Below are positions 17,901-26,557 of a DNA stretch of 64,000 nucleotides, one piece after another; the first letter of the stretch is position 1, and every line of letters begins with the position of its first letter. The notes beneath the pieces were generated by a model. The model ran no database searches. It was not told the origin of the DNA and was given only the letters and a program-made list of their open reading frames with translations. This DNA comes from Acidobacteriota bacterium. Its GTDB lineage: Bacteria > Acidobacteriota > UBA6911. A program made the translations under genes and the position numbers. The stretch lies in NCBI GenBank assembly GCA_016929335.1, contig JAFGIY010000112.1:1-64000 (forward strand). Reading direction: 5' to 3'.

Positions 17901-18710
17901 CTCCGATATGGATCCCTTAAAGGGGCGCCGGCCTGTCAGCGCTTCAAACAGGAGTGCTCCGACGCTGTACCAGTCACTCGCGCCTGATACAGGCTCGCCG
18001 CTGCCTTGCTCCGGAGACATGTAGGCAATGGTTCCGATAATATTCTGTTCGGTGGTTTCATGCAGGCCGGTTGGATTGATGTCTGCCGCCAGCCCAAAAT
18101 CAAGGATTTTTACCTTGCCCTCTTTCGTAACCAGGACATTGGACGGCTTGATGTCGCGGTGCACCTTCCCGGCCGCGTGGAGCGCCGCCAGCCCCTCGGC
18201 CAGCTGCGGCAACACCGAGCGAAGCCGGCTGAGCTGGTCGCCGGAGAGTGCATCTACTGTCCCCGTCGTAGACGGCGGCGGCACAGGAGCCTGTTGATTG
18301 AAGCCGCCGCTGCGCACATAGGCCACGAAATCCGCTCCCTCCAGCAATTCCATCGTAAAGAACCACCATCCCTCTTCTGCAACGGCACTGAGGAGCGTAA
18401 CCAGATTGGGATGAGAGACTTCCTGAAGGGATCTGAATTCCTGCTTAAAACGGATCAGCGAAGCAGCGTCCGGCCGCCGCATCATCTTCAGCGCAACCAA
18501 TCGGCCGGTCTGCTTTTCACGCGCTTTGTAGACTACACCCATGCCGCCGCATCCCAATTCCGCCAGTATTTCGTAGCCGGAAAGCAACGGCCACCCGGCA
18601 AAAATTGCGCCTGAATCAGTTTGAATTTGACGTGAAGCAGCGGTATCGCCCGAATCGATCGTGGTTGCGCTGCTGATGGATTGCACATCTCCGGCATTAC
18701 GGGGTTTCAT
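14904..18710 (-). CDS. Large Ser/Thr protein kinase fused to a regulatory ATPase and TPR region
   Basis: A 1268-residue signalling protein. Kinase domain about 46-320: glycine loop ELGCGGMGVVYKA, lysine in VALKMM (residue 75), HRDIKPSN (184-191), DFG (204-206) and the activation segment GTIAYMSPEQ. Then a large AAA/NACHT-like ATPase (AAA_16 type) with Walker A GRSGIGKT (370-377) and Walker B VVIWIDDLQWGD (about 486-497). The C-terminal 600 residues are helical and TPR-like (RAARLYRRALDLNP, AEEYLAVAG). This order of kinase, ATPase and TPR matches PknK-like and other multi-domain regulators; the signal and output are unknown. No transmembrane segment is apparent, so it is probably cytoplasmic. 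It stands alone with no response regulator beside it. Confidence 0.9.
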   Translation of the reverse strand: MKPRNAGDVQSISSATTIDSGDTAASRQIQTDSGAIFAGWPLLSGYEILAELGCGGMGVVYKAREKQTGRLVALKMMRRPDAASLIRFKQEFRSLQEVSHPNLVTLLSAVAEEGWWFFTMELLEGADFVAYVRSGGFNQQAPVPPPSTTGTVDALSGDQLSRLRSVLPQLAEGLAALHAAGKVHRDIKPSNVLVTKEGKVKILDFGLAADINPTGLHETTEQNIIGTIAYMSPEQGSGEPVSGASDWYSVGALLFEALTGRRPFKGSISEVLIAKTGSEPTPPHTIISGVPDDLDRLCTELLRRDPAARPSDTEVVARLAAIHERSSEVLQSPPQHTGIVFIGREHCLTILEDALETVRKGAGVLVRIHGRSGIGKTALVRHFLDQIRHDQELVVLEGKCYEREAVPYKALDSVIDALSRYLRRPEAKAERLLPRDVWPLARAFPVLLNVPALADAPQRASETADPPELRRRAFGALRELLARLGDRRPVVIWIDDLQWGDTDSARLLLDLLTPPDPPRILLLACYRDEEVESSPFLSTFLGAEIGRDEGKALRDLQIDPLTLSDTRSLAMALFDKDDVSSEKADVIARESGGNPFFVGELVQRAHAGGSASAGEITLDSLIRARVRVLPDNRRRLLEVIAVSGRPIALTVASSAAELEADSFEVINSLCSEHLARTLAGKIEIYHDRIREAIVEGLSPQELLDCHRRLIQLLENEDTDPEVLAVHCEGARQPEKAARYCIQAADQAADAFEFERAARLYRRALDLNPVDKTEDNRLRTRLAAALANAGRVSEAAEEYLAVAGGTASKTTFELKANAARHYVISGHVEKGFAVLRELLAELGITLPSARWRTLMTLILMRMQLWLRGTRFKPRPVEQVSAEDLARIDICYSIGIGLVFQDPIHATFFLTRSLLRALHIGETYRIVRGLAAEAGLLAAVTRRTRQRARRLLKLVENLARGIEDPYLNGMLLFVDCYLNHTQGNWNKALQQCEQAEKVFSEQCIGVAGELEIMRLIHVDALFLLGGVAELRERLPALIKQAEDRGNLFSVTTFGVNFLPFHYLAVDDVESAAAALSRYSSRLSRQSVDVQHYFTLRSQLWMDLYTGRGTAAWKHVTEQLPRLERSMMMNVTYNRIAMRYLHGCSALAAAAEGHAGSLLGTAEREARKLESEKLAWAAVFALLLRAAVTARSGDPKGGISLLADAADRLKALDMNLWAAAARRRLGELLGGEEGLSLVREADERMLAMTIRNPQRMAGLLVPDFLNRGQAV

Positions 18711-18908
18711 CTTGCCAATCCCACACTTCTCTCGAACTTGAGAGCAACTCCAAAGCTATCGGATGAATAGAGCTATTCTGCCGAATACGGGATTCCGCTG
18801 CAATAGTTAAAATGAACAACGATAGTAATGCGGATATCGAATGTCGAATGATGAGCCAGGTGAACCGCTCAAAGCGGGTGGTACTGCATTCCTAAAGAAA
18901 GGAAATAG

Positions 18909-18969
18909 CGGGATCTTTTCTTAGAGCCTTGAAGTCTTTGAGCTGAATCAACTCGAAGACTCCAAGCCG
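18909..18969. repeat. 60-bp hairpin repeat, family E copy 1
   Basis: Contains GATCTTTTCTTAGAGCCTTG and a hairpin in which CTTGAAGTCTTTGAG faces CTCGAAGACTCCAAG. A copy differing at a few positions lies at 21818-21877. Here it lies downstream of the triple NTF2-like gene and upstream of the large kinase gene. The rest of the 18711-19069 gap shows nothing recognisable. Confidence 0.7.
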
Positions 18970-19069
18970 CTAAGTCGCCAGGAATAGTCAAAATTCTCTG
19001 CCGGGATTGCCGGGATTCTGCTGCCTTCCCGCAGAGCCCGGGATCTCTGCTCCGCGCGCTTGAACTAAG

Positions 19070-21133
19070 TCATTCCAGCAGCAGGGGAGGCCTCCGTCCG
19101 CTTACGGGATTGACATAGTGAAAGGGCACATCGGCTATTTTGGGAAAGGGCGCATCTGTAGGGCCCCGCAAAGGCCTGTCAGGAGGAAATTTTTCCTTCA
19201 TTGTGCCCGACGCAAGTCTGAAAGACATCGGTCCCTTTACCCAGCCGCCTTTATAGTCGGCAGTCCAGGTATAATCAAGATCCATTGATGTAAGCTTCCA
19301 GATGCCGTCCTCGATTCGTGCCTTTTTCTCCAGAATTCCCGCCATCCAAAAGCCATTGTTCGCGTCAGGGCCTGAAAGCTGGAATAGACGTACCCTGATG
19401 TCGGCGCTTCGCCCGTCCTCCGAAACATGCACGACGGGCTGAATGAGCTGATGGCAGGTAAAAAAACCCGTTGCTCTTCCTCCGGCGCCTGGATACTGGG
19501 TTTTGAGGGATTTCCGGATTCGTTCCCGTCCGATATAGAAACCCTCAAATGGCGCTTCCCTCAAGCCGTCCAGAGCAAAGAGATCCGAGAAATCATCCCA
19601 CAGGAAATCGTCGATATAGTATCCGTAAGCGCTGGTAAGATTTTCGCAGGCATCATAACCGACGGCCCTTTTAAGAAGGCGTTCTGTTTCCTCCGTCATT
19701 TCATTGAGCTTCTGAATGGAGGCGGCCCCTTTTTCCATTCCGGTTCCGGCCGGCAGGCCGGTCTTCCGGTCTGAAACGCCGCCGGAAAGAACTTCCCCTT
19801 CAGGATACCCGGGCAGCCGACCTGTAACAGGATGGACATAATGAAAAGGTGGAACATGGAATTCCGGAAAAAGTTCGTATCTATCAGCAGACGGCCTGTC
19901 AGGAGGAAATTCTTTGCTTATTCCGCCGACGGGCATTGCACCCTTAGCCCAGCCTTTGTCGTAGTCCGCGCGAAGCCTTGGATATACATGCATGGACTGA
20001 ATGCGCCAGATTCCATCCCGCTTCACATATTCGTTCTCAAAAACTCCAAGCCTCCATTCGCCGGCGCCGCCGTATTTCCCGGCCATTACAAGCTCACTCC
20101 CTCTTGCTCTGGCCGTTATACCATCGGGAGATACATGAACAATTGTCTGAACCTGCAGATGATCATTGAGCTCGCCTTCTCGCAGCCCTTGCGGTCCGAA
20201 CTGCTCCAGAGCATGCCGGATGCTTTTCCTGCCGACATATGCACCTGCGGGACCCGCTTCCAGCGTACCGTCCTCTGAAAAAAGGTCGGCGACATCGTCC
20301 CACATTTTTCGGTCAACATAGTAGCCGTAGATGTTCTGCAGGTTATTCACATCGGATTCATCATTAAGCCTCTGTGCCCTTCCGAGAAGGTCGCTCAATC
20401 TTGTATGGAGGGCCTCTTCGCCAGGCGTGGATCCGGGAGCGGTCGCAGGGCTTTTGTCTTCGGGGACCGGATTGCCCACGAGGTCCGGAGTATAGTGTAT
20501 CGGAATATCTCCCTTATCTATGTTCCAACCGGCCTGCTCATAAGGACCGCTGTATTGCGGATAAAAATTCAGCTTCGCGATTTTCCATACTCCGTCTTCC
20601 AGGACGTACTCATTCTCGAAGACCCCGCCCTTCCACTCAGCCTTTTTCTCATACGTTCCCAGCATGGAAAAGAGCCGCCACCGTCCCCGGGCTGTCTTTC
20701 CGTCCGGCTCCAGGTTTATAACCGGTTGAAGCATCATAGGAGAATGCAGTACACCATCGGGCAATCCCGTATTCCCACCGCCTACGCCCTTCAGGAAGTA
20801 TTCGCGGATTTCATCTTTGCCGAGTTTCCCCGGGGGATAGTATCCAACACCCTTCTCAGCAAAGAGATCGGCCAGGTCATCCCATAAGCCGAATTCCGCG
20901 TAATGACCATACGCGTATTGAAGGCGTTTTACGGCCCTTATGGCTTCAGCCCGGTCGACCACGGTTTCCATCCGTGCGATACGATCCTGAAGACTGTCCA
21001 TACCCTTCTCCGACCGGGAAAGGGAGCTATTGCATCTCAGGTTCATTGTGCCGGCAACCAACAGAATGAAGCTTGCGCGTATTACAAAGCTCCTGCCATA
21101 TAGAGCGGACCTTTTATGGAAAATGTGGGACAT
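19070..21133 (-). CDS. Exported protein with three tandem NTF2/SnoaL-like domains
   Basis: A 687-residue protein with an N-terminal hydrophobic segment (FVIRASFILLVAGTMNLRC) that may be a signal peptide; a lipoprotein is possible, but R before the cysteine is atypical. Three SnoaL-like domains repeat, each opening with the same pattern: LQYAYGHYAEFGLWDDLADLF, LQNIYGYYVDRKMWDDVADLF and LTSAYGYYIDDFLWDDFSDLF. Each ends with a D-G-x-W-K/R-I segment. A shared linker follows the second and third domains (KEFPPDRPSADRY, KEKFPPDRPLRGP) before HYV-P-V-(T/S)-G-R. Single SnoaL-like domains act as isomerases, hydratases or ligand binders. A triple fusion is unusual and its role is unknown. The start at 21133 is chosen over 21220 because GGAGG lies 7 bases upstream. 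Confidence 0.85.
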   Translation of the reverse strand: MSHIFHKRSALYGRSFVIRASFILLVAGTMNLRCNSSLSRSEKGMDSLQDRIARMETVVDRAEAIRAVKRLQYAYGHYAEFGLWDDLADLFAEKGVGYYPPGKLGKDEIREYFLKGVGGGNTGLPDGVLHSPMMLQPVINLEPDGKTARGRWRLFSMLGTYEKKAEWKGGVFENEYVLEDGVWKIAKLNFYPQYSGPYEQAGWNIDKGDIPIHYTPDLVGNPVPEDKSPATAPGSTPGEEALHTRLSDLLGRAQRLNDESDVNNLQNIYGYYVDRKMWDDVADLFSEDGTLEAGPAGAYVGRKSIRHALEQFGPQGLREGELNDHLQVQTIVHVSPDGITARARGSELVMAGKYGGAGEWRLGVFENEYVKRDGIWRIQSMHVYPRLRADYDKGWAKGAMPVGGISKEFPPDRPSADRYELFPEFHVPPFHYVHPVTGRLPGYPEGEVLSGGVSDRKTGLPAGTGMEKGAASIQKLNEMTEETERLLKRAVGYDACENLTSAYGYYIDDFLWDDFSDLFALDGLREAPFEGFYIGRERIRKSLKTQYPGAGGRATGFFTCHQLIQPVVHVSEDGRSADIRVRLFQLSGPDANNGFWMAGILEKKARIEDGIWKLTSMDLDYTWTADYKGGWVKGPMSFRLASGTMKEKFPPDRPLRGPTDAPFPKIADVPFHYVNPVSGRRPPLLLE

Positions 21134-21406
21134 GCAAGGATCCTCCTGGAAATTTCGAGAAATATCATATTTTAATGAAAATAAAAAGCGCGGATATAAA
21201 AGCCCTGGTTGAGAGTGCAAGCGAAGAATGATACAGCCACTATCTTACTGCCGGGGCATCTTCATTCTTGTCTCTTCCGTCCGGAGCGGCCATGGATTTT
21301 TGTTTCTGCGATGCCCGGTCGCATTGTAATATCTTCCTTGTTATCAATTCTCATATATATGAAATATCCCCCGTTGCGGAGACTTGTTGAAGCAAGGAGG
21401 AATGGA

Positions 21407-21805
21407 ATGATAGGCAGCGTGCCATTTATAGATCTAAACGCCCGCATTCAAGGCGTGTTGCGTCTCGAGGATGAGGAACTCATTCTGGAGTGGCATAAGA
21501 GGATTGCCTGGCTGCTGCTGACGGATTGGCCGTTTAAAAAGCCCGCGCTTCAGCAATTTCATATACCTCTGAGCCAGTTGGATGAGATTAGGTATGAAAA
21601 TCCCTGGTATCTTTTCCACGCAACGCTTCATATCAAAGTGCGAAGTCTGGAGATTTTGGCTCAAATCCCCGGCTCCGACGGGGCTGAAATAACGCTATAC
21701 TGCAAAAAGCGATACAAACACCTTGCCCAGGAGATTGCCAACACGGCAACATTTCAAAAGCTGGAGCGTGTATTCCCCGAAAAGGGCGTTTCGGCAAATG
21801 TTTGA
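21407..21805 (+). CDS. Hypothetical protein, possible PH-like fold
   Basis: A 132-residue protein I do not recognise. The order of segments (ARIQGVLRLEDEELILEW, then IPLSQLDEIRYEN and HATLHIKVRSLEIL, ending in a helix HLAQEIANTATFQKL) resembles small bacterial PH-like domains, but this is a weak fold guess. The start at 21407 is preferred over an in-frame ATG at 21209 because AAGGAGG lies 6-7 bases upstream and the upstream stretch looks non-coding. It faces the DmrB-like gene tail to tail, with the family E hairpin between them. Confidence 0.6.
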   Translation: MIGSVPFIDLNARIQGVLRLEDEELILEWHKRIAWLLLTDWPFKKPALQQFHIPLSQLDEIRYENPWYLFHATLHIKVRSLEILAQIPGSDGAEITLYCKKRYKHLAQEIANTATFQKLERVFPEKGVSANV

Positions 21806-21817
21806 AATGGAAATATT

Positions 21818-21877
21818 GGAATCTTTTCTTAGAGCCTTGGAGTCTTTGAGTTCAATAAACTCGAAGACTCCCATCCG
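21818..21877. repeat. 60-bp hairpin repeat, family E copy 2, between convergent genes
   Basis: Begins GGAATCTTTTCTTAGAGCC and includes GGAGTCTTTGAGTT facing AACTCGAAGACTCC, an almost perfect 14-bp stem with a 6-base loop. It fills the whole 73-bp space between two converging genes and is a good candidate for a two-way terminator. Copy 1 is at 18909-18969. Confidence 0.65.
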
Positions 21878-21878
21878 A

Positions 21879-22433
21879 TTAGATGGAATCCCCGCGCGCA
21901 CCATCGGACAAATCCGATGAGAGAATGGATTCCAATTCCTCTGGATTTGGGATCACGACGACTCCATCGAATTTGGCCAGTTTATGTGTGTTTTCCAGAT
22001 CAATTGCGCGAGGATACACTGTGACGGGCACCTGGCGAGGCCCCAGTGAAACCACTTCCGGTACCAGATCCGTGGGAAAAACGCGGATCGGGACTCGAGC
22101 CTTTCCGGCCTGAGCAAAAAGGTTGGTTACGAGGGTATCCGAGATGCCGTGTACGAATTTTGCTATCGAGTTCGAAGTAGCCGGAGCGACCACCAGAACG
22201 CGATAGATCCCGCTGAAAAGGCGGCCCACCAGAGGCGAACTGGCGCTGGTCTCCCGATAAATTCGCACACGCGGCGTGTTCAGACGCGTATCCAGCGCGT
22301 ACATGCGCACGACTTCTTCGGCAGCTCGAGATAGAAACACGTCAACGTTTTCATGTTTCAGCAATACCTCGACGCATTTTTCCAGCGCATGTCCGGCACC
22401 GGTAATGGCCCATGCAATCCGCTTGTCGTTCAT
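21879..22433 (-). CDS. DmrB-like flavoprotein, probable dihydromethanopterin reductase
   Basis: A 184-residue flavoprotein of the family containing the archaeal acceptor-dependent dihydromethanopterin reductase DmrB. The N-terminus IAWAITGAGHALEKCVEVL and the motif VVAPATSNSIAKFVHGISDT, followed by LVTNLFAQAGKARVPI and a late PTD, match that family. DmrB reduces dihydromethanopterin to H4MPT, the last step of cofactor synthesis. Since the window also holds mptG and mtdB, this protein is a likely provider of that step although it lies 16 kb away; that is inference. The ATG at 22433 is chosen over 22508 because GGAGAAT lies 3-8 bases upstream. The gene follows the glycoside hydrolase in reading direction, 19 bp after its stop, so they may be cotranscribed. 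Confidence 0.7.
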   Translation of the reverse strand: MNDKRIAWAITGAGHALEKCVEVLLKHENVDVFLSRAAEEVVRMYALDTRLNTPRVRIYRETSASSPLVGRLFSGIYRVLVVAPATSNSIAKFVHGISDTLVTNLFAQAGKARVPIRVFPTDLVPEVVSLGPRQVPVTVYPRAIDLENTHKLAKFDGVVVIPNPEELESILSSDLSDGARGDSI

Positions 22434-22452
22434 ATATTCTCCGATTTCTCTC

Positions 22453-25400
22453 CTAATCGGCGATATTAAAACCTTCAACCACAATGCGGGGTATTTCACC
22501 GCGAGCATCGGCGTCTTTGAGCCTGGTTTGAATTGTGCGCTGCTCTCCCGGCATCAATGATACATAGTTATCGCTGTAAAACACCGGAAGAATGCGGTCC
22601 CCGCTCTTTGCACGAACGGCTTTCAGCCGAACCATCAAAGCCGGCCGGTTCGAAGTATTATAAAGCCTCGTAGTGAGGATCCAGTCGTTATCCTGCTTTT
22701 TGAGGCCGGTTGCGGCCTCCACTTTCACTTTCGGCAAAGTCCGGAGGGCTTTAAAATTTCCTTCTTCGACGCCACGCCAATAGAAGTTCTCCGACAGGAT
22801 CTCATCGCCGCGCACAAGTTTCAGCCGGATGAAGTGCACAGCGGAAAGAGAAGTCGGGTACTCCATCCTGATCGGCATTTTCACACTATCCTCGGGACTA
22901 TCCACCGGGGCATTCTTTTCCCATTGTACTGTGCCGTCCATGTTCAATATTTCGACTCGCGCATTCAAACCAGCAACGGCGCCGGCATGGTAGTTCACGA
23001 CTTCGATATTGTCCGTCGCCGAGTTCCATTGAATATGCAGCGGCTCGGAGCCCTTTTTGCTGCCGAAGTAACCGGCTGTCGGTTCGAAGTAGTAATCGTA
23101 GGTCTGCCAGACGAATGACGGCCAGGCGGGATGGCTCATCCAGAGCAACACACCCATACGATATCTGCTTTGAGCTTCAAACATCGCTCGATAGCCGTCG
23201 TAGTTGATAAACTGCGCGATGGTGACCCAGTCGGCGGCATTGTCGGCACCGCCGTAACTCTCATCCATCATTTTGACCAATTCCGAAATGCGCACGTTGC
23301 TGTGAAGATTGAAGTCGTGAAGGCCCCAATCCAGCGACCTGGGCCAGAGTGACGCTTCCGGCATCATTTCGCGCAGGCTGTCGATTGTTACGATGTTCGG
23401 CATTCCCAACTCACTGTGCAGCTTGGGAGTGGCACGATTCCTGAAATAGTATTTCGGCGTCTGAACGCTGTACGGTCCGCCGCCGCTGACTACACCAAAA
23501 GCGGAATTGGAGATGTAATGAATCCCAGGATGCATATTGCCCAAAATGGTCCGGATTCCCTCATCGATCGGCTTCGGCGGGTCCCCCTCATTGCGCCCGC
23601 AATAAAGGCCTACGGACGGATGATTCCGGATTCGCTGAACCGTGTCGGCAACATTGCGAAGGAAGAGATCGTTGTCATAAGGATCGGGGCCATCGACCGG
23701 ATTTGCCAACCAGAAGTCCTGCCAGACCACTATGCCGTACTTATCACAGGCCTCGTAAAACTCTTCATCACCCGTCTGGCCCACCCAGTTCCGTATAAAG
23801 TTGAAATTCAGGTCGCGGTGATAACTGACGGCTGTATCGTATTCCCGCCCGCGATACCTCAGATTCGTTTCGGGAAAACCCCAGTTCCCTCCCCGCCCCA
23901 CAAAACGCCGGCCATTGATGAAAATTTTCAGTGCGCCGCCCTCTTCACTGTAAGTGAATTGCCGCACTCCGCTCAGGAAAGAAGTGTAATCGCTGGTTTG
24001 GCCATTCGCCTCAAACCTCATCTCAACATTGTAGAGATTCGGCTCTCCGTAGCCGGCGGGCCACCATAGCAGCGGATTTTTCAGACGCAGCTGAGGATGG
24101 ATCTCGGGATGGAGGCGTACCACTCGAGCCGATCCGGCATCGATTGCCATCTCATGCCGCAAGGCCACATCGCCGTAGCGGACATGCAGGACACCATTGA
24201 CAGGCGCCTCTTCGTGATTCCTCAGGACTACCTCCATGAATACATCGGCGCTGGAAGTATCCGGAAGCGCCAATTGGGTCCATACATAAGGATTCTCAAT
24301 AGTCGCCGGCCCGCTCTGCGTAATATAGACATCGTTCCATATGCCGATGTTTCTTCCGCGCACAGGCGGGATCCAATCCCAACCGATCGATGCGTGATAG
24401 GTCGGATTGTCCGCACCTAAAGCACCGCCGTTCAATCCCGCTGTCTCCAAAGTCTTTTGCTTGGTGTTGCCGGGCACAGCATTGGCTTCGATGCGAATCG
24501 CAAGGGCGTTCAACTCTCCCGGCCGGAGAATTCCGCTCACGTCAAACTTGCCGCGCATGAAGGCGCCTTCAATGCGACCGAGCTTTTTGCCGTTCAGATA
24601 CACATTCGCCTTCCAGTTGATGCCGTCAAAGTTGAGCCATGCTTTGCGATTCGAAGAAACGGCCGGAGCCGTGAATTCCGTCCGATACCAGAAATCGGCG
24701 CAGAAAAATGAATCGGAAATCATCAGTTGATTGCTGCCGTAATTGGGATCGGGCAAAGCTCCGATGTTGTAGTAGCTGGAAAGGACGGTGGCAGGAACGG
24801 TGGCCACGATCCAGTCCTCATCGTGGAATCCCGGCCGGGAAAGGGCCTCACCGCCATCCTTCACCTGCGAAGCTCGTTGCAGTCGCCAGGAACCTCCGCT
24901 TAGATCCTGGCGTCCATCCGTACGCATCGCCGGCATGGATTTGGCAACGATGCGCGATCCGCCGCGACCGTATATCTCGAATTCACTCAGAATCAAGTCT
25001 CCCGTTGACGCGAATGGATTCAGCAGAACGCGCACATATCTGCCGCCGGCCTGTTTTTTGAGCTTGAGATCATCGACCGGGCCGGTCCCCTTCGGCAGCG
25101 GAATCAGGTCCACCCATTTTTCGGCATCATCCGAAACCTGGATTGTTCCCTGAACTGCGCGACGGATCCAATAAAGCACGATGCGATCGAACGTACAGGC
25201 GGCGCCGAGATCCACATACACCCACTCGCTGCTCTTTCTCTCAGGCATCCATGCGCTTGTGAAGCTGGAAGGACCGGCCACTTCGACGCGCTGACTACCA
25301 TGGAAAAAGTTTACATCGGTGATAGTCCAGAGCCCTCCCCCGGTGGACTCAATGGCAATCCGGTAGAACCGGCTTCGCGATGGCTTTTCCAGAGTAACCG

Positions 25401-26088
25401 TGGGACTCAGACTGATGCCCATCGAGGCAAAATATTCAAAGAATCCCGGGAAGATAAGTTCTTTCGGCGGTTCCGGTGGAGGCGGCACAGGCGCCCTGGC
25501 GCTCCCCAGTTCAAACCATTCCCGGCCGTCATCTGATCCCGTTATAATGCAGATCCAATCACCGGGGATCGGCTCCGCTTTGATCGGCACATTGGACGGA
25601 GTAAAGCCGGAAGAGCCAAATCCGCGCGCAGCTTTTTCCGAACGTATGCGTGCATCAATTTGAATTCGATCGAACCGAAACGGTTCCGCGCCTCCTGACA
25701 GCTCGAATTGAACCCAGCCCTTTGGTCCCCGCAGGTCGGTACTGCTCATCGGATTTCGATCCAGGAGGAACTCGCGCTCAATTTTATTTGCTACGCCGCC
25801 CTGGCTTGTTGCAGTTGCCAGCCACCGTGGAAGCGTTGTTGTTTTGATGCCATCGACAACAAGCTGTGCCGCTAAATTGTAATCGTAACTGCTCGAATGA
25901 AATGCCGGGCGGTGCAATGCCAGATTCCGGTAGGTGGAAGTATCGGGAACAATCAGAGGAGCAAAGTCTTCGTCCGGATCCCCGGGATATACGCCAATAC
26001 CGCGGGTTTCCAGAGGGGCTGTGTACGCAAATGCAGCCAGCATTGCCGAGAGAAGAATATATGCAGCCGGTTTGATCTTCTTCATCAT
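22453..26088 (-). CDS. Secreted glycoside hydrolase family 2, exo-beta-glucosaminidase/mannosidase-like
   Basis: A secreted enzyme of about 1211 residues predicted to remove terminal beta-linked sugars from a polysaccharide. A signal peptide starts the protein (KIKPAAYILLSAMLAAFAY). Residues about 50-380 hold discoidin-like (F5/8 C) modules (NLALHRPAFHSSS, WVYVDLGAACTFDRIVLYW). The family 2 part follows: jelly-roll domain (VPATVLSSYYNIGALPDP; FDGINWKANVYLNGKKLG), Ig-like domain and barrel. The likely acid/base glutamate is in CGRNEGDPP (near 830) and the nucleophile in HSELGMPN (near 890). Three ATG codons follow each other (26091, 26088, 26085) behind AGGAG; 26088 gives good spacing. The exact sugar cannot be read. 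Conserved residues point to glucosaminidase or mannosidase rather than galactosidase. Confidence 0.85.
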   Translation of the reverse strand: MMKKIKPAAYILLSAMLAAFAYTAPLETRGIGVYPGDPDEDFAPLIVPDTSTYRNLALHRPAFHSSSYDYNLAAQLVVDGIKTTTLPRWLATATSQGGVANKIEREFLLDRNPMSSTDLRGPKGWVQFELSGGAEPFRFDRIQIDARIRSEKAARGFGSSGFTPSNVPIKAEPIPGDWICIITGSDDGREWFELGSARAPVPPPPEPPKELIFPGFFEYFASMGISLSPTVTLEKPSRSRFYRIAIESTGGGLWTITDVNFFHGSQRVEVAGPSSFTSAWMPERKSSEWVYVDLGAACTFDRIVLYWIRRAVQGTIQVSDDAEKWVDLIPLPKGTGPVDDLKLKKQAGGRYVRVLLNPFASTGDLILSEFEIYGRGGSRIVAKSMPAMRTDGRQDLSGGSWRLQRASQVKDGGEALSRPGFHDEDWIVATVPATVLSSYYNIGALPDPNYGSNQLMISDSFFCADFWYRTEFTAPAVSSNRKAWLNFDGINWKANVYLNGKKLGRIEGAFMRGKFDVSGILRPGELNALAIRIEANAVPGNTKQKTLETAGLNGGALGADNPTYHASIGWDWIPPVRGRNIGIWNDVYITQSGPATIENPYVWTQLALPDTSSADVFMEVVLRNHEEAPVNGVLHVRYGDVALRHEMAIDAGSARVVRLHPEIHPQLRLKNPLLWWPAGYGEPNLYNVEMRFEANGQTSDYTSFLSGVRQFTYSEEGGALKIFINGRRFVGRGGNWGFPETNLRYRGREYDTAVSYHRDLNFNFIRNWVGQTGDEEFYEACDKYGIVVWQDFWLANPVDGPDPYDNDLFLRNVADTVQRIRNHPSVGLYCGRNEGDPPKPIDEGIRTILGNMHPGIHYISNSAFGVVSGGGPYSVQTPKYYFRNRATPKLHSELGMPNIVTIDSLREMMPEASLWPRSLDWGLHDFNLHSNVRISELVKMMDESYGGADNAADWVTIAQFINYDGYRAMFEAQSRYRMGVLLWMSHPAWPSFVWQTYDYYFEPTAGYFGSKKGSEPLHIQWNSATDNIEVVNYHAGAVAGLNARVEILNMDGTVQWEKNAPVDSPEDSVKMPIRMEYPTSLSAVHFIRLKLVRGDEILSENFYWRGVEEGNFKALRTLPKVKVEAATGLKKQDNDWILTTRLYNTSNRPALMVRLKAVRAKSGDRILPVFYSDNYVSLMPGEQRTIQTRLKDADARGEIPRIVVEGFNIAD

Positions 26089-26223
26089 CATTACTCCTAT
26101 CGGATTATCTGTCGGGAAAAATCGAGCGCTGCATAGTTTATCACGGCACGCTGGAATAATAGTCCTGTGATCGATCACGCCCGGATGACATGGCTTCAGC
26201 CTGCATTGCACGCGAATTTTTGA

Positions 26224-26339
26224 TTTTTCGGGGTCGGGGTCGGCGTCGGTATCGGGGTCGGCTTTTAGCCATGGAACATTTCTATCGTGTTCACACTTAA
26301 TGCCTTTTCCGTTCGACCCCGATACCGACCCCGAAAAAA
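26224..26339. repeat. Family A hairpin element, copy 1 of the 26-27 kb cluster
   Basis: Left arm (26224-26260) has repeats of the GGGGTCGG hexamer-like unit, then GGTATCGGGGTCG. The right arm (26314-26338) reads CGACCCCGATACCGACCCCG. The loop of about 53 bases carries a conserved core: GCCATGGAAC, then GTGTTCACACTTAATGCC. Arms are complementary over about 25 bp. Confidence 0.85.
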
Positions 26340-26340
26340 G

Positions 26341-26515
26341 CTTCTGCCATCTGAGGTATTAATGCACCGATTCGCTGAGGCGCGAAGTCTCCAGGGTATC
26401 TTCGGGATAATTTCCCAGGAGCAGACGGTGGCAGACAAATCCTTGATTATCTTCAACTCATTCCAATGCGTAAACAAGTTCCCCTGTGCGTACCTGCTCA
26501 CAAAAGCCGCGACCC
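26341..26515 (-). pseudogene. Decayed copy (C) of the nucleotidyltransferase 3' end
   Basis: About 175 bp aligned with 27059-27255, the end of the nucleotidyltransferase gene. It has lost a stretch of about 7 bases (GCCGGCG in the parent), which shifts the frame, and carries more substitutions than copy B. Only the last 55-60 codons of the parent are represented, so it cannot encode a working protein by itself. Confidence 0.75.
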
Positions 26516-26557
26516 ACATGAGAAAGGGCACGCACAGCGAGGCGGATTTTTGCTTTC

